Part shown: one piece after another, positions 6,656-11,930 of the stretch | How positions within the stretch are numbered: position 1 is the first letter of the stretch | Layout: every line of letters starts with the position of its first letter | Assembly (NCBI GenBank): GCA_946481735.1 | Contig: CAMLOU010000129.1 | Coordinates: 1-11,930 of the forward strand | Direction of reading: 5' to 3' | Source: an uncultured Cellvibrio sp. | GTDB taxonomy: Bacteria > Pseudomonadota > Gammaproteobacteria > Pseudomonadales > Cellvibrionaceae | Length of the DNA stretch: 11,930 nucleotides | Translations under genes and position numbers: made by a program | The notes under the pieces: model-generated | Seen by the model: the letters and a program-made list of their open reading frames with translations, nothing else | What the model was told of the DNA's origin: nothing | Databases searched by the model: none

Positions 6656-8821
6656 ATGGGTGCTTTGTTCTCATTGGGGTTAAAAATGCGAAATCTAGCC
6701 TTATTACTCGTTTGTCTGCTGGCCCCTGTATCCTGGGCAAATACGCTTGATGATATTCGTTTTTCTGAGCTTCCCGGAGAACGGTTTGAAGTCAGGATGA
6801 CCTTCTCAGGGCCACCGCCGGAGCCGGCCGGTTATACCATTGAAAGACCGGCGCGTATCGTTCTGGATTTTCCCCAGGTTGTCAGCGCGCTGAAAGAACG
6901 CCGTTATCCATTGTCATTTGATAATGGCCAAAGCGCCATGGTGTTAACTACGGAAGGTAGAACCCGATTAATTTTGAATCTGGATGATCTGACCTCTTAC
7001 GCCAGTCGTGCCGAAGGTAATACTTATATTGTTGAGGTGGGTGCGAGCGATGGTGGGTACGCTAGCAGTGCGGTGACGCCCAGCGTAACTGTTCCATCTG
7101 CATCAAATACACAGGCTGCTGCGGTTCAGGGGCCATCCATTACCAACATTGACTTCCGTCGTGGTACAACGGGTGAAGGCCGTATCATCATCGCGTTGTC
7201 CGACCCTAATATCAGCGCTGAGATGTCAGGTACGGGTGCCGGTGTTCGGTTGACCTTTAAAGATGTTTGGCTGCCGCAAGAGTTGCGTCGCCGTTTGGAT
7301 GTTGTCGATTTTGCCACGCCGGTTTCTTTGGTCTCTGCAACGCATAGCGGTAATGACACAACCCTGAATATCGCGGCTTCGGGAGACTACGATTATCTGG
7401 CTTATCAGGCCGATAAAGAATACGTTGTCAGTATCAAACCGTTAACACCGCAGGAAATTAAAGAGAAGAAAGAAGAATTTGAATTTACCGGGGAAAAACT
7501 CTCGCTTAATTTCCAGGATATTGAAGTCCGTGCGGTATTGCAGATTATTGCTGACTTTACCGAATTAAATTTGGTGGCCAGTGATACTGTGCAGGGTCGT
7601 ATTACTTTGCGCCTTGACAATGTGCCTTGGGATCAGGCGCTTAGCCTGGTGTTAAAAACCAAAGGCCTGGATAAGCGTCAAGTGGGTAATGTGTTGATGG
7701 TTGCTCCTGCTGCAGAAATTGCTGAGCGCGAGCGCCAGGAATTGACTACCAAAAAACAACTGGAAGAGCTGGCGCCACTACGCACTGAATATATTCGTGT
7801 ACGTTATGCCAATGCTAAAGAGATGTTTGAATTATTCCGTGGTGAGCCTGGTGAGCGTTCCGGTGGAAGTGGCGGCGGCTCAGGTGGCAGAGGCGGTAGC
7901 CAATCCACCGGTAGTGTGTTGTCAGAACGCGGTCAGGCGATTGTCGATGAGCGAACCAATTCCATCATTATTACGGATACAGCCGACCGTATCGAAGCCT
8001 TTAGACGTTTAGTGGATCAAATTGACATCCCGATTCGCCAAGTCATGATTGAGGCACGCATCGTAGTCGCTAATACGGATTTTCGTAGGGAATTGGGTGT
8101 ACGTTGGGGTGGTGTGGGTTATGACCAGTCATCCAACTCCATTATCGAAGTGGCTGGTTCTACTGAGGGATTGGACTCAGATCCGGGTACGCCGTTTGAT
8201 TTCCTGACGGGCAACGGCTCCATTGAGTTGAACGAGAACCAAATGGTAGATCTCGGTGTTGCAAACCCTGCCGGTAGTATCGCGCTGGGTGTGTTAACTG
8301 ACAATGCATTCCTCGATATGGAATTGTCTGCCCTGGAGAATACCGGTTTTGCTGAAATCGTATCGCAGCCGAAAGTGATAACCGGTGACAAACAGCGTGC
8401 GACTATTTCTTCAGGTACAGAGATTCCTTACCAGGAGGCTTCTGCCAGTGGTGCAACCACAACCTCCTTTAAAGAGGCGGTTTTGAAACTGGATGTGACG
8501 CCGCAGATTACACCGGATAACCGTATTATTATGGATCTGGTTATTAATCAGGACACGGTTGGGCAGCTTAATCTGGCTACCGGCATCCCCACTCTGGATG
8601 TGACAGAATTGACCACGAAAGTGCTGGTTGCTAACGGGCAAACTGTGGTGCTGGGTGGTGTGTTTACGGTGGAAACCATTAAAGGTGAGAACAAGGTGCC
8701 GCTCCTCGGGGATATTCCTTATCTGGGACGTTTGTTCCGGCGCGATGTTAACGAAAATAATAAAACTGAATTGCTGTTGTTCATCACTCCAAAAATTATG
8801 GCTGAAAGCCTGACTAACTGA
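6656..8821 (+). CDS. pilQ: Type IV pilus secretin PilQ
   Basis: This 721-residue protein forms the outer-membrane channel through which the pilus leaves the cell. Residues 1-28 are a signal peptide (cleavage near VSWA-NT). Two AMIN domains (about 30-128 and 160-262) should bind peptidoglycan. An N0/STN domain follows (about 280-350), then an N1 domain (about 375-460) interrupted by a Gly/Ser-rich loop at 402-420, and the secretin core (about 465-715) with the signature [15 protein letters not shown] (681-695). The length is normal for a PilQ. If translation begins at the ATG at 6686 the signal peptide is 10 residues shorter, with no other effect. The TGA stop shares one base with the aroK start (TGATG). 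Confidence 0.97.
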   Translation: MGALFSLGLKMRNLALLLVCLLAPVSWANTLDDIRFSELPGERFEVRMTFSGPPPEPAGYTIERPARIVLDFPQVVSALKERRYPLSFDNGQSAMVLTTEGRTRLILNLDDLTSYASRAEGNTYIVEVGASDGGYASSAVTPSVTVPSASNTQAAAVQGPSITNIDFRRGTTGEGRIIIALSDPNISAEMSGTGAGVRLTFKDVWLPQELRRRLDVVDFATPVSLVSATHSGNDTTLNIAASGDYDYLAYQADKEYVVSIKPLTPQEIKEKKEEFEFTGEKLSLNFQDIEVRAVLQIIADFTELNLVASDTVQGRITLRLDNVPWDQALSLVLKTKGLDKRQVGNVLMVAPAAEIAERERQELTTKKQLEELAPLRTEYIRVRYANAKEMFELFRGEPGERSGGSGGGSGGRGGSQSTGSVLSERGQAIVDERTNSIIITDTADRIEAFRRLVDQIDIPIRQVMIEARIVVANTDFRRELGVRWGGVGYDQSSNSIIEVAGSTEGLDSDPGTPFDFLTGNGSIELNENQMVDLGVANPAGSIALGVLTDNAFLDMELSALENTGFAEIVSQPKVITGDKQRATISSGTEIPYQEASASGATTTSFKEAVLKLDVTPQITPDNRIIMDLVINQDTVGQLNLATGIPTLDVTELTTKVLVANGQTVVLGGVFTVETIKGENKVPLLGDIPYLGRLFRRDVNENNKTELLLFITPKIMAESLTN

Positions 8822-9339
8822 TGTCCCGCTCCAATATCTTCCTTGTCGGCCCCATGGGGGCCGGCAAATCTACCATAGGGCGCTTGCTTGCCTCGGAGCT
8901 TGATCTGTCTTTCCGGGATAGTGATCGTGTTATTGAAGAGCGTACCGGTGCGGATATTCCCTGGATTTTCGACATGGAAGGTGAAGAGGGATTCCGTGAG
9001 CGGGAAACGGCGGTTCTGACGGAGTTGGCAACGGAAACAGGTGTTGTGATTGCTACGGGTGGTGGAATTATCCTGCGTGAGCAGAATCGTAGCATAATGA
9101 GCGCTTCAGGCTTTGTCTGTTATCTTACGGCTTCTATTGATCAGTTGGTTGAAAGGACGTCCCGCGACAAAAAGCGTCCGTTACTGCAAGTGGAAAACCC
9201 TCGTCAGAAGATCATTGATTTATTATCCCTTCGTGATCCGCTCTATCGCGCGGCGGCTGATTTTATTATCAATACGGACCGTCGATCCCCGAAAGCGGTA
9301 GCCCAGGAAATAGCAGGTTTGGTGACTGCTGCTCAGTGA
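8821..9339 (+). CDS. aroK: Shikimate kinase
   Basis: This 172-residue cytoplasmic enzyme phosphorylates shikimate to shikimate 3-phosphate with ATP, on the way to chorismate. Visible motifs are Walker [10 protein letters not shown] (10-18), Asp33/Asp35 in FRDSD (magnesium and shikimate binding), Arg59 in FRERE, the GGG motif (80-82), the lid Arg119 in KRPLL, and Arg143 in LYRAAA. All are intact and the length is standard. The start overlaps the pilQ stop by one base, so aroK expression is tied to the pilus operon unless an internal promoter exists. The neighbourhood pilQ-aroK-aroB supports the AroK name over AroL. Confidence 0.97.
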   Translation: MSRSNIFLVGPMGAGKSTIGRLLASELDLSFRDSDRVIEERTGADIPWIFDMEGEEGFRERETAVLTELATETGVVIATGGGIILREQNRSIMSASGFVCYLTASIDQLVERTSRDKKRPLLQVENPRQKIIDLLSLRDPLYRAAADFIINTDRRSPKAVAQEIAGLVTAAQ

Positions 9340-9355
9340 GCCTTCCCCCGGCTTA

Positions 9356-9364
9356 TGGTAAAGT
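9356..9364 (+). promoter_or_regulatory. Weak candidate internal promoter (-10) for aroB
   Basis: TGGTAAAGT (9356-9364) has the form of an extended -10 box (TGn followed by TAAAGT, 4 of 6 matches) in the 86-base space between aroK and aroB. No -35 box is evident. It could give aroB some expression independent of the pil genes, but the match is weak. Confidence 0.2.
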
Positions 9365-9386
9365 GCCTCCTGCATTTTTCTCCCTT

Positions 9387-9416
9387 TTCTCAATCAGGCA
9401 ATTCTCAACCAGGCAA
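9387..9416 (+). repeat. 15-bp tandem duplication upstream of aroB
   Basis: Two directly adjoining 15-base units (9387-9401 and 9402-9416, TTCTCAAYCAGGCAA) differ at one base (T or C). They end nine bases before the aroB ATG. Each contains an AGG, and the second copy supplies the only Shine-Dalgarno-like bases near aroB. In the frame of the longer aroB reading they encode [10 protein letters not shown]. Confidence 0.85.
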
Positions 9417-9425
9417 AGTCTCGCT

Positions 9426-10502
9426 ATGCGTCAGTTAAATGTCGATCTGGGTGATCGTAGTTATCCGATATACATCGGTGAAAAGCTCTTGGCTAACAAA
9501 CAGATTCTTGTTCCTCACATTCGAGGGCGCCAACTCTGCATTGTCACTAACGACACGATTGCGCCATTGTATTTACCCTTGTTGCAAGAAATGTTGACCG
9601 GATATCAAGTTGATACTGTTGTGCTTCCGGACGGTGAGAGCTTCAAGAACCTCGACACACTCAATCTGATCTTCGATGGTTTATTAAGGGCGCGGCATAA
9701 CCGCACCACAACATTGGTTGCCCTGGGTGGTGGCGTTGTGGGTGACATGACCGGCTTTGCTGCTGCCTGTTATCAGCGGGGTGTGGATTTTATCCAGATA
9801 CCTACCACTTTGCTCTCAATGGTGGACTCTTCTGTCGGTGGTAAAACCGGTGTGAATCACGCGTTGGGCAAAAACATGATCGGCGCTTTCTATCAGCCTC
9901 GCTGCGTGATTGCTGATACAGCACTGCTGGAAACTTTGCCGCCGCGTGAATTGTCCGCGGGTATCGCAGAGATTATTAAATACGGATTGATTGCGGATTA
10001 CGCCTTCTTTGAGTGGCTTGAAATTAACATGCCGGCGCTGATAGCGCGCGACAAAGCTGCTCTGGCTTATGCTGTTGAGCGCTCCTGCCAAATTAAAGCG
10101 GAGGTCGTTGCCCAGGATGAGCGCGAAGGCGGCATCCGCGCAATCCTTAACCTGGGACACACCTTCGGGCATGCTATTGAAACCGCACAAGGCTACGGCA
10201 ACTGGTTGCATGGCGAAGCGGTGGCCGCCGGGATGGTGATGGCTGCTGATTTATCCTGGCGTCGCGGTGACATCAGCCGAACAGAACTGGATCGCACCAT
10301 AGCGTTACTGCTGCAGGCCAAGCTGCCGGTTAAAGCGCCGGCGGATATGACGGACGAGACATTTTTGACCCTTATGGGCGTCGATAAAAAAGTGCTTGAT
10401 GGTCGCTTGCGTCTGGTATTGCTGGACTCCATGGGGAAAGCCACGGTCACCAGTGATATTGATGCTGAGTTACTGAGGCAAACATTTGCCGCGTGCCGTT
10501 AA
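9426..10502 (+). CDS. aroB: 3-dehydroquinate synthase
   Basis: This 358-residue cytoplasmic enzyme converts DAHP to 3-dehydroquinate using NAD+ and a divalent metal, the second step of the shikimate pathway. Motifs seen are DGESFK (69-74), the NAD-binding GGGVVGD (101-107), [19 protein letters not shown] (126-144) and the metal ligands Glu182 (AEIIKYG), His245 (LGHTFGHA) and His262 (HGEAV). The ATG at 9426 gives [18 protein letters not shown], the usual family N-terminus and length. A longer in-frame reading begins with GTG at 9336, overlapping the aroK stop as GTGA, and would add 30 residues with no family resemblance. It is kept as a less likely alternative because no strong ribosome binding site precedes 9426. 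Confidence 0.96.
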   Translation: MRQLNVDLGDRSYPIYIGEKLLANKQILVPHIRGRQLCIVTNDTIAPLYLPLLQEMLTGYQVDTVVLPDGESFKNLDTLNLIFDGLLRARHNRTTTLVALGGGVVGDMTGFAAACYQRGVDFIQIPTTLLSMVDSSVGGKTGVNHALGKNMIGAFYQPRCVIADTALLETLPPRELSAGIAEIIKYGLIADYAFFEWLEINMPALIARDKAALAYAVERSCQIKAEVVAQDEREGGIRAILNLGHTFGHAIETAQGYGNWLHGEAVAAGMVMAADLSWRRGDISRTELDRTIALLLQAKLPVKAPADMTDETFLTLMGVDKKVLDGRLRLVLLDSMGKATVTSDIDAELLRQTFAACR

Positions 10503-10521
10503 GCCGCTCCGTTATAAAACC

Positions 10522-10550
10522 AAAGTTGCTGTTAAAAAAGTTGCTGTTAA
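10522..10550 (+). repeat. 14-bp tandem repeat (15-bp period) upstream of the damX-like gene
   Basis: AAAGTTGCTGTTAA occurs twice without mismatch (10522-10535 and 10537-10550), separated by one A, giving a 15-bp period. A degenerate third GTTGCTG follows at 10553-10559. The repeat fills most of the 75-base space between aroB and the damX-like gene. I see no terminator in this space, so the genes are probably cotranscribed. Confidence 0.85.
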
Positions 10551-10567
10551 TCGTTGCTGGCTGTTGT

Positions 10568-10572
10568 GGAGG
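10568..10572 (+). promoter_or_regulatory. Ribosome binding site of the damX-like gene
   Basis: A full GGAGG lies five bases before the ATG at 10578. It fixes the start of the open frame that continues to the window edge. Confidence 0.8.
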
Positions 10573-10577
10573 TGCAT

Positions 10578-11930
10578 ATGGTTCCAGAGTCCCCGATCAG
10601 TGCTGATCCGGATGGTCGTATTGGTGGTAGCCCTGTAGCCGACAGTGGTCAATCTGCCGGGCACGATTACCTTGCCGACTACCGGCAGCGCTATGGCTTG
10701 GCTATGGACCCCTTTGGGGACGATGTGGATTTTCCGTTGTTTACCGGTGCCCAGCGCCGCGAATTGCTTGATCAATTGCTTCATCTTTGCCAGTTCGGCA
10801 AAAGCCTGCTGGTGGTGCTGGGCGAACGAGGTGTAGGGAAAACCCGATTGGCCCATGCACTGCTGGATTCAATGGCAGAAACGGATGAGCTTTGCCTTGT
10901 CACGGCGCAGCCAAAACAGGGGTTGGATCAGGTTTTGATCCAGGTAGCTCACGCGTTTTCCTTGCGAAGAGAAGGTGTTGAGACGGCCGGGCAATTACTT
11001 GCCGCTTTGCGAAGCTTCAGTCAACCGATTATGGGCGGTGGCGATATCGCTTTGGTGGTGATCGACGATGCACATCACCTGGATGATCAGGCGCTTGCTG
11101 CTTTGCTCAGTCTTTTGCAGGGGCGCGATGAAGACAACCGCCGCCTGCATATCGTGTTTTTTGCTGAACCGTCATTAATTCAACGGCTCGACCAATTGGA
11201 TATGCAGGATGTCATGATCAATGACTTCCAACTGGCACCCTTTACGCTGCACGAAACAATCGACTATCTGAACTTCCGGATGGAGATGGCGGACTATCTT
11301 GGGCCGGAGATATTCAATGAGTCCCTTGTTGAGCCTTGGTGGAGGGACGCTCAAGGTCAGTTGCCGATCATCCACGAATATGCACGGGGTTGTTTGCTGG
11401 AATCGGTGATTCCTGAGGAGGCAGCGGGTAAAAAAGCATTCCCCTTGCTGCACATTGTTGCCGCCGCTGTTCTGGGGGCTGTATTTCTGATGACGTTTTT
11501 CTACAGCAGCGACGACGAGGAAGTCACTGGCGATCAAATATTCTCTCAGCCCTTGCCCATAAACCCCGTCAAAACGGCGGCCAGTTCTTCGGCTGTGTCC
11601 TCGGTTGCAGCTTCAGTCGGTGTTAAATCGGTGGTGAGTGCGCCGGTGCAGCCGACTGGGGATGTATCCTTGCCCGAGGATATTCCGGTGCAGAGCGGTG
11701 AAGCACTTGAACCTCTGACGCCGGAGCAGCTGCCGCCGGTGACACCCTCTGCCACCGCACCTGAAGTCGCTGCTGTAGAGACCACTCCCGCTTCGCAGGC
11801 TACAGCCTCATCATCGATAGCAACTGCCTCAGCTGTCCCCGCGGTCAATCAGCGGCCCAGAGCAACCAATTTCTCAGAGGACGAACAGGTTTTGCTCTCC
11901 TGGCGTGCTTCTGAGTTTACGTTGCAATTG
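10578..11930 (+). CDS. damX: DamX-like AAA ATPase with membrane helix and SPOR domain (partial, cut by window end)
   Basis: The frame is open for 451 codons to the last base of the window and has no stop, so the C-terminus is missing. Residues about 35-280 form an ExeA/GspA-like ATPase domain with Walker A GERGVGKT (82-89) and Walker B ALVVIDDAHHL (158-168). Residues about 287-309 are one membrane helix. Residues about 311-430 form a linker rich in Ala, Pro, Ser, Thr and Val. The last visible residues, WRASEFTLQL, match the start of a SPOR domain, which binds denuded septal glycan. The expected topology is a cytoplasmic ATPase and a periplasmic SPOR domain acting at the division site. Position after aroKB is the same as damX in many gammaproteobacteria. 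E. coli DamX, as I recall it, has only a short cytoplasmic part, so the gene symbol is by position and SPOR domain and the ATPase role is not established. Confidence 0.85.
   Translation, partial: MVPESPISADPDGRIGGSPVADSGQSAGHDYLADYRQRYGLAMDPFGDDVDFPLFTGAQRRELLDQLLHLCQFGKSLLVVLGERGVGKTRLAHALLDSMAETDELCLVTAQPKQGLDQVLIQVAHAFSLRREGVETAGQLLAALRSFSQPIMGGGDIALVVIDDAHHLDDQALAALLSLLQGRDEDNRRLHIVFFAEPSLIQRLDQLDMQDVMINDFQLAPFTLHETIDYLNFRMEMADYLGPEIFNESLVEPWWRDAQGQLPIIHEYARGCLLESVIPEEAAGKKAFPLLHIVAAAVLGAVFLMTFFYSSDDEEVTGDQIFSQPLPINPVKTAASSSAVSSVAASVGVKSVVSAPVQPTGDVSLPEDIPVQSGEALEPLTPEQLPPVTPSATAPEVAAVETTPASQATASSSIATASAVPAVNQRPRATNFSEDEQVLLSWRASEFTLQL

Noticed and set aside
10526..10620. Out-of-frame short reading (LLLKKLLLIVAGCC) resembling a lipoprotein signal peptide upstream of and overlapping the damX-like start
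   Set aside because: It has no ATG or GTG start, ends within about 30 codons and is created by the tandem repeat. The damX-like frame with GGAGG and ATG is much better supported.
11175..11848. Minus-strand open frames over the damX-like gene
   Set aside because: Low-complexity Ala/Thr/Gly products arise from the repetitive linker codons of the plus-strand gene; no supporting start signals.

Overview
The window looks like ordinary chromosomal DNA from a gammaproteobacterium of the Pseudomonas/Cellvibrio type. The gene order pilMNOPQ-aroK-aroB-damX, divergent from a PBP1a gene and near rpmE plus a secreted nuclease, is close to the order I remember from Pseudomonas aeruginosa (rpmE, nuclease, two further genes including a malic enzyme, ponA, pilM-Q, aroK, aroB, a DamX-like ATPase gene). 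The moderate base composition, well below the high G+C usual in Pseudomonas, makes a Cellvibrio-like relative more likely. The species is an inference from gene order and protein style, not from a search.

Layout. Positions 1-139 hold a likely promoter and leader for rpmE (140-358, ribosomal protein L31, zinc-binding type). A perfect intrinsic terminator follows (406-442), and it lies inside the signal-peptide codons of the next gene, an exported staphylococcal-nuclease-like protein (396-1220). This gene meets mrcA (complement 1217-3697, penicillin-binding protein 1A) tail to tail, with the two stop codons sharing bases. A 154-bp divergent control region (3698-3851) separates mrcA from a tightly packed rightward operon: pilM (3852), pilN (4919), pilO (5502), pilP (6116), pilQ (6656), aroK (8821), aroB (9426) and a damX-like gene (10578) that runs off the right edge.

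How the genes work together. PilM, PilN, PilO and PilP form the alignment subcomplex of the type IV pilus machine, joining the cytoplasmic ring through the inner membrane and periplasm to the PilQ secretin, the outer-membrane pore. AroK and AroB are shikimate-pathway enzymes that share the transcript. The last gene encodes an AAA-type ATPase domain, one membrane helix, a low-complexity periplasmic linker and the beginning of a SPOR domain, which in this family binds septal peptidoglycan. PBP1a makes peptidoglycan, so cell-wall synthesis, septal wall binding and a wall-spanning pilus machine are encoded side by side.

No mobile element, CRISPR array, tRNA, rRNA or obvious foreign gene was seen. 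I did not find a convincing undescribed system. The more interesting points are small: the terminator that doubles as signal-peptide coding sequence, two separate 15-bp-period tandem duplications just upstream of aroB and damX, an alternative GTGA-coupled start for aroB, a Gly/Ser-rich insertion in PilQ, and a DDAH Walker B motif in the DamX-like ATPase. There is no gene-free stretch over 300 bases.
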